Positions 29,634 through 37,781 of a DNA stretch of 64,000 nucleotides are shown in pieces. The stretch lies in assembly GCA_902620425.1 (NCBI GenBank), contig CACNHX010000002.1:163501-227500 (forward strand), in the 5' to 3' direction. The notes under the pieces were generated by a model. The model was not told where the DNA came from, made no database searches, and saw only the letters and a program-made list of their open reading frames with translations. The stretch is from an uncultured Alphaproteobacteria bacterium. Lineage in GTDB: Bacteria > Pseudomonadota > Alphaproteobacteria > HIMB59 > GCA-002718135. Each line of letters starts with the position of its first letter. Within the stretch, counting starts at the first letter, position 1. The translations under genes were made by a program, and so were the position numbers.

Positions 29634-30634
29634 TAACGAACTATACCAGTTTTTTCATCCTGTATGTTTTTTTCTATTTTATTCTCAAATTCTCTTAATC
29701 TTTTATAGACACTAGCAAGTTCTATAATTGTAGGCCATGCTCTGAATAAATATTGTAGTGAACCTTCTACTCTTCCAAACGCTCTTATAATTTGTTGCAT
29801 AACACCAAGTGTCATTACCCCAGCAACAATTGCTGGTGCTAAAAAAATATACGCTGCTAGAACGTTAGCTTGCAGATAAGCTAATCTTCCAATACTAAAA
29901 TAGAGATAATACAAATAACTCTTAAAATGAATTTCTCTAACACCTTGGAAAAGTTCTTCTAATGATTTTGGTCTAATACTTCCATCATCCTCTGCAATAA
30001 CTAAAATTTTTCTATAAGCTGCTTCTTTTTTTTGAAGATCATACTCAATTCCAACTAATCTAAGTAGCCATGCTAATACAATCATTAAAATTGTACCACC
30101 TACAGCCCATATAAATGCTCCAGATACTAAACCGTATTGCCAATCACCAAACCACAAAATTGGTATACCAACTGATAAAGTCATTAAGAGAGGGAAGAAC
30201 TCTATTAGTACAAGAACTGATTCAATTAAGCTCGTTCCAAGACCTTCCATAATTCTACTAAATTTTATCGTATCTTCTTGAACCCTTTGACTTGCACCTT
30301 CAATAGTTCTCGCTTGATCATAAACACTATGGTACCATTCAACCATTGCAGTTCGCCATCTAAAAAGAAAATGTGAAGTCAGAAATGAAATTGCTAGTCC
30401 TAATGCAATTGAAATAGCAGCAAGTTGAGCAAAACTAAATAAAGCACCCATGTATTCTTGCATAGTTATAGCATTTGGTGTCCCCAGTGCTTTTTGGATC
30501 ATGTCATAAAATTCACCAAACCATTCATTTATTTGTACATCGATTTGAACTTGAACCCATATAGAAGTAAGAATGACTACAGAGCCAACATAAGCCCAGA
30601 CGTACCATTTTGGTTCAGTGAAAAATTTAAACAT
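29633..30634 (-). CDS. SbmA/BacA-like peptide antibiotic transporter
   Basis: SbmA/BacA proteins are proton-driven inner-membrane importers of antimicrobial peptides and, in rhizobia, are needed for chronic infection. The 333-aa protein has about seven helices and SbmA hallmarks: FRWRTAMVEWYHSVYDQARTIEGASQR near residue 95, QEDTIKFSRIMEGLG and a C-terminal FGRVEGSLQYLFRAWPTIIELASVYKRLREFE. There is no ATPase domain, which separates it from the BacA-like ABC family. Length is slightly below SbmA (406) with the missing part at the N-terminus. It is followed by fxsA as a two-gene unit. Confidence 0.88.
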   Translation of the reverse strand: MFKFFTEPKWYVWAYVGSVVILTSIWVQVQIDVQINEWFGEFYDMIQKALGTPNAITMQEYMGALFSFAQLAAISIALGLAISFLTSHFLFRWRTAMVEWYHSVYDQARTIEGASQRVQEDTIKFSRIMEGLGTSLIESVLVLIEFFPLLMTLSVGIPILWFGDWQYGLVSGAFIWAVGGTILMIVLAWLLRLVGIEYDLQKKEAAYRKILVIAEDDGSIRPKSLEELFQGVREIHFKSYLYYLYFSIGRLAYLQANVLAAYIFLAPAIVAGVMTLGVMQQIIRAFGRVEGSLQYLFRAWPTIIELASVYKRLREFENKIEKNIQDEKTGIVR

Positions 30635-30683
30635 TATATGTATATATGTTCAATTTGTTTTTAAAAAAGAAGGTAGGTATTAA

Positions 30684-30767
30684 TTATTTCTTCTTTTGAC
30701 GTTTTTTGTTTCTTCTATATTTAGACCCTCTTTTGCGTCTACCTCTATGTTTTTTTGGATATCCCAT
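30684..30767 (-). CDS. Candidate 27-residue, extremely basic peptide
   Basis: A short frame in the 175-bp gap between the SbmA-like gene and the LysR gene reads MGYPKKHRGRRKRGSKYRR and then NKKRQKKK before a TAA. Eighteen of 27 residues are Lys, Arg or His. Length and composition, especially the start MG and the RRGK-like and terminal KKK pattern, recall the tiny ribosomal protein THX, but identity is too short to assign. No ribosome site is obvious. It could be a real ribosome-associated peptide or a chance frame; the strong bias away from the AT-rich background codons (many CGT/AGA/GGA) favours a real gene. Confidence 0.45.
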   Translation of the reverse strand: MGYPKKHRGRRKRGSKYRRNKKRQKKK

Positions 30768-30809
30768 AATGTAGATACGGTATACAAAAATAAAAAATTA
30801 AGTCAAAGA

Positions 30810-31697
30810 CTAATAATGCCAATCTTTAGCTTCATTAAATAAAAAATCCCTAAAAACTTCGAGTCTTCTATCGTTTTTAAAAGATTCAGAATAAACAAAG
30901 TATGTTTGATAAGATGGCCCTTCTAAGTTAGGTAGAACGCGTACAAGTTGAGGTTTATCTGCAACCATGTAATCAGGTAAAGATGCTAAACCTCCACCTT
31001 TTTCAATTGCAAGTGACATCGCATAAATACTATTCACTCTAAATTTAGGTCGTCTTTTTGTGCCTTCTTTTCCGATTTTTAATATCCAATCAATATTAGA
31101 TACCGGAGAAGGTAATCCAGCACCAAAGCAAATTAAATCATGTTTATCTAGATCATTGACATTTCTTGGTATGCCACTTTTCTGTAAGTAATCTGAAGAA
31201 CCATAAATGTGGTTATGGAAATTAACAAATTTTTTAAAAATTAAATTAGCTTGCGTTGGTTTTTTAACTCTAACTGCAACATCAGCAACTCTTGCAGATA
31301 AATCAACTTCTTCATCACTCATTATTAAATTTACATCTATCTCTGGATATTGATTAGCAAATTTGGTTATTCTTGGCGTTAGCCATGCGGATCCAAAACC
31401 AACAGTTGTGCTCACTGTTAATTTTCCTACTGGTTTAGTTTTTTTATCTAATAATTTTTTTTCAAAATCAGAAATTGAAAAATTAATTTGATTTACTGTA
31501 TTAAATAAATTTTCACCTTGTTCTGTTAATCTTACACCTTTTTGATGTCTTATAAATAAAGGCGTCTTTAAATCGTATTCGAGATCTTGTATTTGTCTAC
31601 TAAGTGCAGATTGACTGATATTAAGTTTTGCACTTGCTTTAGAAATACTTCTTGAGATTGCAATTTCGTAAAATGATTTTAATTTGTCCCAATCCAT
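30810..31697 (-). CDS. LysR-family transcriptional regulator
   Basis: The N-terminal winged helix-turn-helix is clear in DWDKLKSFYEIAISRSISKAS and KLNISQSALSRQIQDLE (residues 2-45), with the wing FIRHQKGVRLTEQG. The effector domain follows from about residue 92 (GKLTVSTTVGFGSAWL), with the C-terminal GGGLASLPDYMVAD. 295 aa is usual. Its start overlaps the rpe stop by one base, so it is co-transcribed with rpe. Target genes and effector cannot be read from the sequence; LysR genes usually act on adjacent genes, and none here is divergent from it. It ends in TAG. Confidence 0.9.
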   Translation of the reverse strand: MDWDKLKSFYEIAISRSISKASAKLNISQSALSRQIQDLEYDLKTPLFIRHQKGVRLTEQGENLFNTVNQINFSISDFEKKLLDKKTKPVGKLTVSTTVGFGSAWLTPRITKFANQYPEIDVNLIMSDEEVDLSARVADVAVRVKKPTQANLIFKKFVNFHNHIYGSSDYLQKSGIPRNVNDLDKHDLICFGAGLPSPVSNIDWILKIGKEGTKRRPKFRVNSIYAMSLAIEKGGGLASLPDYMVADKPQLVRVLPNLEGPSYQTYFVYSESFKNDRRLEVFRDFLFNEAKDWHY

Positions 31698-32344
31698 TAT
31701 CTTAAAGATTTTATAATTTCACTATAGTTATTTTGATTTTGAGATAATAAATAAGACCCTACTGCTAACACATCAGCTCCATTATCTTTGCATATTTTTG
31801 CATTTTCATTATTCACTCCGCCATCAACAGCTATATCATACTTATAATTATTATTTTTTCTAATTTCATCTAAATCTTTTATTTTTTGCACTTGATCATT
31901 CATAAATTTTTGACCGCCGAAACCAGGTTTGACTGTCATAACTATTATTTGTTGCACTTTACTAAATAAATGATCAATATCTGTAATATTTACCTTGGGG
32001 TGAATGGCAATTCCTGCCTTAATTTCAGCATCACTTATCATTTTAATAATTTCTTCTGGGTTATCATCAGCCTCAGGATGAAAAGTAATGATATCTGAGC
32101 CAGCTTCTACAAATTCATTAATATATTTTTCTACTGGTTTAATCATAAGATGCACATCTAAAATTTTAGAGGTAACCTGCCTTAATGATTTAATTATATT
32201 TGGTCCAAAAGTAATATTGGGGACATAGTGACCATCCATGATGTCTATATGAATATAATCAGCGCCATTCTTATCTAAAAGTTTAACTTCTTCTTCTAAT
32301 TTAAGAATATCTGCTGATAATATAGATGGTGATATTTTTATCAT
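31697..32344 (-). CDS. rpe: Ribulose-phosphate 3-epimerase
   Basis: Interconverts ribulose-5-phosphate and xylulose-5-phosphate in the pentose phosphate pathway. The TIM barrel shows ISPSILSADILKLEEEV at the N-terminus, the metal ligands in YIHIDIMDGHYVPNITFGP (His/Asp), VHLMI, MTVKPGFGGQKF and VDGGVNNENA with the second catalytic Asp. The 215 aa length is standard. It is divergent from the cupin gene at 32383 across 38 bp and runs into the LysR gene. Confidence 0.95.
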   Translation of the reverse strand: MIKISPSILSADILKLEEEVKLLDKNGADYIHIDIMDGHYVPNITFGPNIIKSLRQVTSKILDVHLMIKPVEKYINEFVEAGSDIITFHPEADDNPEEIIKMISDAEIKAGIAIHPKVNITDIDHLFSKVQQIIVMTVKPGFGGQKFMNDQVQKIKDLDEIRKNNNYKYDIAVDGGVNNENAKICKDNGADVLAVGSYLLSQNQNNYSEIIKSLR

Positions 32345-32382
32345 TTAAAAATAGATATATAATATATAAATAAACATTCATA

Positions 32383-32727
32383 ATGAATTCTATTACAGAA
32401 AAACCTTGGGGATCATTTGAGATACTAAAGTCGGGTAAAAAATTCCTTGTAAAAAAAATTTTTGTTAAACCAGGAGGAGTTTTATCTCTTCAAAGTCATG
32501 AACATAGATCCGAGCATTGGATTGTAGCTGAAGGAGTAGCTGAAGTCACAATTGACAAAAAAGTAATTAATTTAAAAGAAAATGAGAACATTTTTATTCC
32601 TAAAGGGGCAATTCATAGAATGGCTAATAGAAAAGATCGTGATTTAGTTATTATAGAAATGTGGTACGGTGATAATCTTGATGAAAATGATATTAAAAGA
32701 TACGAAGATATTTATGAAAGAATTTAA
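32383..32727 (+). CDS. Mannose-6-phosphate isomerase-type cupin
   Basis: 114 aa corresponding to the C-terminal cupin domain of bifunctional AlgA/ManC enzymes (type II phosphomannose isomerase). It opens with EKPWGSFEILKSG and has the metal-binding cupin motif LSLQSHEHRSEHWIVAEGVAEV followed by IFIPKGAIHRMANR. The N-terminal mannose-1-phosphate guanylyltransferase domain is absent, so it is a stand-alone isomerase domain, probably in sugar-nucleotide supply for surface glycans. Its stop overlaps the DUF6165 start by one base; DUF6165 genes often sit among lipopolysaccharide genes, which fits. Confidence 0.85.
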   Translation: MNSITEKPWGSFEILKSGKKFLVKKIFVKPGGVLSLQSHEHRSEHWIVAEGVAEVTIDKKVINLKENENIFIPKGAIHRMANRKDRDLVIIEMWYGDNLDENDIKRYEDIYERI

Positions 32728-33110
32728 TGCTTATTAATACTCCTATATCGCTTGGCGAACTTGTAGATAAAATTTCAATATTAATTATTAAACAGAAAAA
32801 TATAACTGATGAAATTAAGCTTGATCATGTCAAAAAAGAATTAGATTTTCTTCAAAAAACATTGATGAACTATGTTCAACAAGAAGAAATAAATACTTAT
32901 TTAGAAAATTTGATAAATATTAATTCTAAACTTTGGAATATAGAAGATGATATTAGAGAGTGTGAAAGAAAAAAATTATTTGATCAAACATTTATTGATC
33001 TTGCTAGAGGTGTCTATTTTACCAATGATGAAAGAGCAAAAGTAAAAAATGATATTAATAAAACTTTTGGCTCTGAATTAGTAGAAGTTAAATCATATGA
33101 GGAATATTAA
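32727..33110 (+). CDS. DUF6165 family protein
   Basis: 127 aa, mostly helical, with family features at both ends: ISLGELVDKISILIIKQKNI at the N-terminus and LWNIEDDIRECERKKLFDQ, then IDLARGVYFTNDERAKVKNDINKTFGSE towards the C-terminus (shown in parts). DUF6165 proteins occur in lipopolysaccharide or glycan clusters of proteobacteria and have no known activity. Coupled to the phosphomannose isomerase-like cupin by a one-base overlap, it probably has a glycan-related role; that is inference. It meets the polyprenyl synthase gene end-to-end with no gap. Confidence 0.85.
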   Translation: MLINTPISLGELVDKISILIIKQKNITDEIKLDHVKKELDFLQKTLMNYVQQEEINTYLENLININSKLWNIEDDIRECERKKLFDQTFIDLARGVYFTNDERAKVKNDINKTFGSELVEVKSYEEY

Positions 33111-34148
33111 TTAATAAATTCTCGAAACACTTTTTGAAACAAGAGATACTAATTTTTCTTTGTAAATGTTATCTTTAAATATATCAACTGAGTCTACAGC
33201 TACATTTGAAAAGTGATTTGCTCTTGTAAGAGTATCTTCAATACATTGATATTTATTTATTATTTCTATTGCCATTTCAAAATCACCATCATTTTGTTTA
33301 AGATCAGATATTGTTCTTTCCCAAAATTTTTTCTCTTTATCATTTGATCTTCCGTATGCTAATATTATTGGTAGAGTAATTTTACCTTCTTTAAAATCAT
33401 CTCCAGTATTCTTTCCTAATATTTTTTTGTTTGAAGAATAATCAATGGCATCGTCAATTAATTGAAAAGTCATCCCAAAGTTTGTTCCAAATGATTTTAA
33501 TGCATTAACCTCAGCTTCTGTTCCATGACCGCTAATTGATCCAACTTGACATGCAGCACTAAATAAAGAGGCAGTCTTTGCATTTACAACTTCAAAATAA
33601 ATATTTTCATTTATTTCTAAATTTTTATCATTAGCAAGTTCTAAAACTTCTCCTTCGGAAATTACAACACTAGTATCAGCTAATATTTTTAACGTTTCTG
33701 AATTCCCATATTTTGTCATTAGTTGAAAAGCTCTACTGAATAAAAAATCACCTACTAAAACACTTGTTTTATTTTTCCATTTCTCATTTGCTGTAGGTTT
33801 TCCTCTTCTTTGTTTACTTTCATCTATTACATCATCATGTAATAGTGTTGCTGTATGTATAAATTCTACTGCTGCAGATAGACCGATATGATTCATTTTA
33901 TTTTCAATTTCACTATTTCCATTTCTTGTCATATAAAAACTTGAAACAGTTAAAAGAGGTCGTAATCGTTTTCCTCCTGATAAGATAAGATATTTTCCAA
34001 CTTCATGAACTAAAGGTACATTGCTATCTAATTTATCAAGGATTATGGTATTTACGGATACCAGATCCTCTTTGCATAAATCTGTTAATTCTTTGATTTC
34101 ATCTTCAAATGAAAAATCTTTTTTTCTAAGGGGAAGAACATTATCCAT
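33111..34148 (-). CDS. Long-chain polyprenyl diphosphate synthase
   Basis: Builds the isoprenoid side chain of ubiquinone from farnesyl diphosphate and isopentenyl diphosphate. The all-helical fold carries GGKRLRPLL, the first Asp-rich motif LLHDDVIDES with RRGKPTAN, and the second motif FQLIDDAIDYSS near residue 225. 345 aa and the residues before the first motif (HTATLLHDD) fit octaprenyl/decaprenyl synthases of the IspB/DdsA type; product length cannot be fixed from sequence alone. It is divergent from the S49 peptidase gene, with 129 bp between them. Confidence 0.9.
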   Translation of the reverse strand: MDNVLPLRKKDFSFEDEIKELTDLCKEDLVSVNTIILDKLDSNVPLVHEVGKYLILSGGKRLRPLLTVSSFYMTRNGNSEIENKMNHIGLSAAVEFIHTATLLHDDVIDESKQRRGKPTANEKWKNKTSVLVGDFLFSRAFQLMTKYGNSETLKILADTSVVISEGEVLELANDKNLEINENIYFEVVNAKTASLFSAACQVGSISGHGTEAEVNALKSFGTNFGMTFQLIDDAIDYSSNKKILGKNTGDDFKEGKITLPIILAYGRSNDKEKKFWERTISDLKQNDGDFEMAIEIINKYQCIEDTLTRANHFSNVAVDSVDIFKDNIYKEKLVSLVSKSVSRIY

Positions 34149-34190
34149 ATTATTTAATTATTAGAATATTATGTTAATTCATTAACTTAA

Positions 34191-34220
34191 TTGACGCACT
34201 TAAACTCAAATTACTAAAAT
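34191..34220 (+). promoter_or_regulatory. Probable sigma-70 promoter for the S49 peptidase-glyS-MFS unit
   Basis: TTGACG at 34191-34196 and TAAAAT at 34215-34220 are separated by 18 bases, each five of six from consensus. The predicted transcript would start near 34227, about 50 bases before the peptidase ATG at 34278. It lies in the 129-bp divergent gap with the polyprenyl synthase gene and is the only good promoter-like pair there on the forward strand. Confidence 0.5.
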
Positions 34221-34277
34221 TACAAACAAATGCTACATAACGCTTTAAGAAAAGATTAACATTTGTTATTAGATAAT

Positions 34278-35093
34278 ATGTTTAAAACGTTATTTTCGAA
34301 AAGTACTACAATACCGGTTTTACGTTTATCTGGCATTATATCATCACAGTCAGGCTTAACAGGCTCTGGTTTAGCAATCAACAATTTAGAAAAGTTAATT
34401 GATAAGTTATTTGCTGATAAAAAATCTCCTGTTGTAGGTTTGGTCATTAATTCACCTGGAGGTTCTCCCACACAATCCTCTTTAATAGCAAAAAGGATCA
34501 TTGATCTAGCAAAGGAAAAAAACAAAAAAGTTTTAGCATTCGTTGAAGATGTTGCTGCTTCTGGTGGTTATTGGTTAGCATGTGCTGCTGATGAAATATA
34601 TATTGATCAAAACTCTGTTATTGGATCAATAGGTGTTATTTCACCAGGTTTTGGTTTTGTTGATCTTTTAAAGAAAGTTGGAATTGAAAGAAGAGTGTAC
34701 ACATCTGGAAAAAGTAAAAGTTTTCTTGATCCTTTCAAAGAAGAAAAACAGGAAGACATTGATAGATTAAAAAATATTCAAGAACAAATTCATGATAATT
34801 TTATTAATTATGTAAAAGATAGAAGAGGTTCAAAACTTGATCAGAATAAACTAGATGACATCTTTTCTGGTTTATTTTGGGTTGGCAATAAAGCTATCGA
34901 TTTAGGTTTAGCAGATGGTATTGGTGCAATAAAACCAATTTTAGAAGAAAAGTTTGGAAAAAAAATTAAAATTAAAATAATCACTCAAAAAAAATCATTT
35001 TTACAACGTAGGTTTTCTTCTTCAATATTCAATTCTGATGAAATTTTAAATAAACTTGAAGAACGAATTATGTTTTCTAGGTTTGGTTTGTAA
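34278..35093 (+). CDS. sppA: S49-family peptidase (signal peptide peptidase SppA-like)
   Basis: Serine-lysine protease that degrades remnant signal peptides or other membrane peptides. The nucleophile Ser is in EDVAASGGYWLACAADEIY and the general-base Lys in TSGKSKSFLDPF; GLVINSPGGSPTQS forms the oxyanion region. The 271 aa length matches the short single-domain SppA/SohB form. The ATG at 34278 is preferred to a TTG at 34263, since MFKTLFSK precedes conserved residues. No hydrophobic signal anchor is visible, unlike many SppA proteins. Its stop overlaps the start of a 53-aa membrane protein. Confidence 0.9.
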   Translation: MFKTLFSKSTTIPVLRLSGIISSQSGLTGSGLAINNLEKLIDKLFADKKSPVVGLVINSPGGSPTQSSLIAKRIIDLAKEKNKKVLAFVEDVAASGGYWLACAADEIYIDQNSVIGSIGVISPGFGFVDLLKKVGIERRVYTSGKSKSFLDPFKEEKQEDIDRLKNIQEQIHDNFINYVKDRRGSKLDQNKLDDIFSGLFWVGNKAIDLGLADGIGAIKPILEEKFGKKIKIKIITQKKSFLQRRFSSSIFNSDEILNKLEERIMFSRFGL

Positions 35094-35254
35094 TGAAATT
35101 TCTAGTTTTAGTTGTAATTTTAGCTTCTATTTTATTATTTTTAAGATTTAAGAAAAAAAAACAAGACAAATTCACTAATAATAAAGTAAATAATGACTCA
35201 GTAATCGATTTAGAGAAAGATCCAAGAACGAAAGAATATAAACCAAAAGATTAA
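35093..35254 (+). CDS. Small single-pass membrane protein (53 aa), unknown
   Basis: Starts at an ATG sharing one base with the sppA stop (TAATG), the same coupling used by confirmed neighbours. It reads [19 protein letters not shown], one membrane helix, then a basic KKKKQDK stretch and a charged soluble tail ending [17 protein letters not shown]. Seven bases separate it from glyS. Topology predicts the tail in the cytoplasm by the positive-inside rule. I do not recognise a family. The overlap start, clean helix and conserved-looking tail make it a likely gene. Confidence 0.65.
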   Translation: MKFLVLVVILASILLFLRFKKKKQDKFTNNKVNNDSVIDLEKDPRTKEYKPKD

Positions 35255-35261
35255 GAGTTAT

Positions 35262-36623
35262 ATGACTGCACAAACAATGGAAGAGTTAGTTTCTCTTTGT
35301 AAAAGAAGAGGTTTTCTATTTCAATCAAATGACATCTATGGTGGTATTAAGGGGTTATATGATTATGGACCAATGGGAGTCGAGTTCAAAAATAATCTCA
35401 AACAAGCTTGGTGGAAATCAATGGTATATGAACGAGATGATACCGAAGGTTTGGATGCTTCAATTTTAAGCTCTCCAGTAGTTCTAAAACATTCAGGCCA
35501 TGAAGATACTTTTACCGATCCTCTGGTTGATTGTCGGGCATGTAAGTCAAGGTGGAGAGCAGATCAATTATTGGAAAATAACAAATGCCCAAATTGTAAA
35601 TCGGAAGATCTTACTGAGCCAAGACCTTTTAATTTAATGTTTAAAACTGCAATTGGACCAGTAGATGATGGTTAGTCATTCGCATATTTAAGACCAGAAA
35701 CGTGTCAGCAAATTTTTACTAATTTTAAAAATATATTAGATTCAACTTCTAGAACTGTTCCCTTTGGTATCGCACAAATGGGAAAAGCATTTAGAAATGA
35801 AATAACACCTCGTAATTTTATCTTTAGAGTTAGAGAGTTTGAACAAATGGAATTAGAGTTTTTTGTTAAACCAGGTACTGATGATGAATGGCATGAATAT
35901 TGGATAAATAAGAGAATAGAATGGTGGGTTAATCAAGGAATAAAAAAAGAAAATTTAAAAAAAATTGAAGTAGAAAAAAATGAATTAGCTCACTACTCAA
36001 AAAGAACTGTTGATATTAATTATGTTTTTCCTCATGGTGAAGAAGAACTAGAAGGTGTAGCCAATAGAACTGACTTTGACTTAGGTTCTCATACTAAAAA
36101 TCAAAATGATTTTAAAATTACATCAGAAGTTATGAAAAACTCCTCTTCAACTACAAAATTAGCTGTGCAAGATTTAGAAGAAAAAAAATGGTATATTCCT
36201 TACGTAATTGAGCCATCAGCTGGTGTTGATAGAGGAGTTCTTGCTTTGTTAAATGAAGCTTATCGTGAAGAAAATGTAGATAAAGATAATAAAAGAATTC
36301 TTTTATCTCTAAAACCTCATCTTTCACCCATTAAAGCTGCAGTTATTCCTCTCAAAAAGAATAATGAGGAATTAGTTAATTTATCTAAAGAAATAAAATC
36401 TAATCTACAGAAATTGGGATTGGGTAGAGTTGTTTTAGAAAATTCAGGAAACATTGGTAAGAATTATAGAAGACATGATGAAATAGGTACACCAATTTGT
36501 TTAACTGTAGATTTTGAAACTCTAGAAGATAAAAGTGTTACTGTTAGGGATAGAGATACTATGAAACAGGAAAGAGTTTCTATCGAAAATTTATCTGAAT
36601 ATTACAAAAAATATTTTAATTAA
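35262..36623 (+). pseudogene. glyS: Glycyl-tRNA synthetase (single-chain type) interrupted by an in-frame TAG
   Basis: Single-chain class II GlyRS, which charges tRNA-Gly. The first part (35262-35672) has [28 protein letters not shown] and the zinc-type CRACKSRW and CPNCKSE pairs. Codon 138 is TAG (35673-35675). The same frame then continues without any shift: [44 protein letters not shown] and later [14 protein letters not shown], to 36623, for 453 sense codons in all, the normal length. In relatives the stop position is often Glu (one base from GAG). Possible explanations are a sequencing error, a recent nonsense mutation, or readthrough. An ATG at 35778 could restart but would omit the RPET motif. 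Motif 2 is also unusual (RPETCQQIF against the usual RPETAQGIF). Confidence 0.85.
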
Positions 36624-36632
36624 TAAAATTGT

Positions 36633-37781
36633 ATGAAAAAAGTTAGTGATATTCATGCAATAAAATTTATTTTTTTTATAACTGCTTGTTATGTAGGTTT
36701 ATGGGCTATTAGGATACCCACTATAAAGGATCAACTTCAAACTGATTATGTTGGTGTTGGATATATTATGTTATCATTTGCAATTGGTTCAATTGTTGCA
36801 ATGATTTTTGCAAATGCTCTTATTCTGAAAACTTCTACAAAATCTATTTTAACATGTACCTTAATTGCCGAAGGTTGTTTGTGGTTGCCAGTACCTTTCA
36901 TTCAAGAGTTATGGCTTTTTATGGTTTTCTCATTTATTTTTGGTATGAGTTATGGTGCATTCGAAATAGCATGCAATGTTTATGCATCAAATTTAGAAGT
37001 TAGAGAAAAAAAATCAATGATGTCAGGGTTTCATGCATTTTGGAGTCTTGGAGTTTTATTTGGATCTCTAATTACAAGTTTTTTACTAGAGTGGAATTAT
37101 TCTTTTATTTATAATATACTTTTGTATGTCATCATTCTTCTTCCTTTAAGTTTATATTTTGTACTTTGTTTAGAGTCACAAATTGAAACAAAATCAGAAG
37201 ACTCCAGTAAAAAAAATATATTTTTTATTTGGCCCTTACTTATTTTTTTATTAGCTTTAATTGCAATGGCAAACGCTCTAACGGAAGGAAGTGTTGATGC
37301 ATGGGGAGCTCTCTATATGAGAGATTTTATTCAAGTTGATGGTTTCTATATCGGCTTAGCAACTCTAAGTTTTAATATTTTTATGGTTATCGGAAGATTT
37401 AGTGGTGATTGGGTAAGAGATAAAATCGGAGTTTTTCATTTGATTTTCTTTTTATTTTTATCGACGATTATAAGTTTAATAATTTTATCTAATTTCAGCA
37501 GTATTTATGCAGCTATTATTGGTTTTTCATTATTAGGTATCGGAGCATCTTCAATTGTTCCTATCGCATATAGTTTAGCTGGAAAAATTGAGGGAATTGA
37601 CAGTGGAGTAGGGATAACAATTATTTCAATTGCAGTTTACGGAACATTTATAGGGGCTCCAGCTTCATTAGGATTTATTGCAAACAACTATGGAATTAAT
37701 AATATATTTATTCCAATGCTAATAATTTTTATGATTTTAATAATTCCAATAAGTTTTTATAGAAAAAAATTTTCAGTTTAA
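36633..37781 (+). CDS. Major facilitator superfamily transporter (YbjJ-like)
   Basis: 382 aa with twelve predicted membrane helices. It shares with the YbjJ/fucose-permease-like group the segments SFIFGMSYGAFEIACNVYASNLE and SGFHAFWSLGVLFGS in the first half, and ALTEGSVDAWGALYMRDF and GRFSGDWVRDKIG in the second. Substrate is unknown. It begins nine bases after glyS and its end overlaps the convergent ygfZ by nine bases. Weak functional link to its neighbours; carriage of a sugar or small metabolite is a guess. Confidence 0.85.
   Translation: MKKVSDIHAIKFIFFITACYVGLWAIRIPTIKDQLQTDYVGVGYIMLSFAIGSIVAMIFANALILKTSTKSILTCTLIAEGCLWLPVPFIQELWLFMVFSFIFGMSYGAFEIACNVYASNLEVREKKSMMSGFHAFWSLGVLFGSLITSFLLEWNYSFIYNILLYVIILLPLSLYFVLCLESQIETKSEDSSKKNIFFIWPLLIFLLALIAMANALTEGSVDAWGALYMRDFIQVDGFYIGLATLSFNIFMVIGRFSGDWVRDKIGVFHLIFFLFLSTIISLIILSNFSSIYAAIIGFSLLGIGASSIVPIAYSLAGKIEGIDSGVGITIISIAVYGTFIGAPASLGFIANNYGINNIFIPMLIIFMILIIPISFYRKKFSV

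Noticed and set aside
30684..30767. Naming the basic peptide as ribosomal protein THX
   Set aside because: Only size and composition agree; residue-by-residue similarity is too weak.
35262..36623. TAG reassigned to an amino acid in this organism
   Set aside because: Several intact genes here (ilvC, livG, the NDUFA12-type gene, LysR) end with TAG at the proper family length, so TAG works as a stop.
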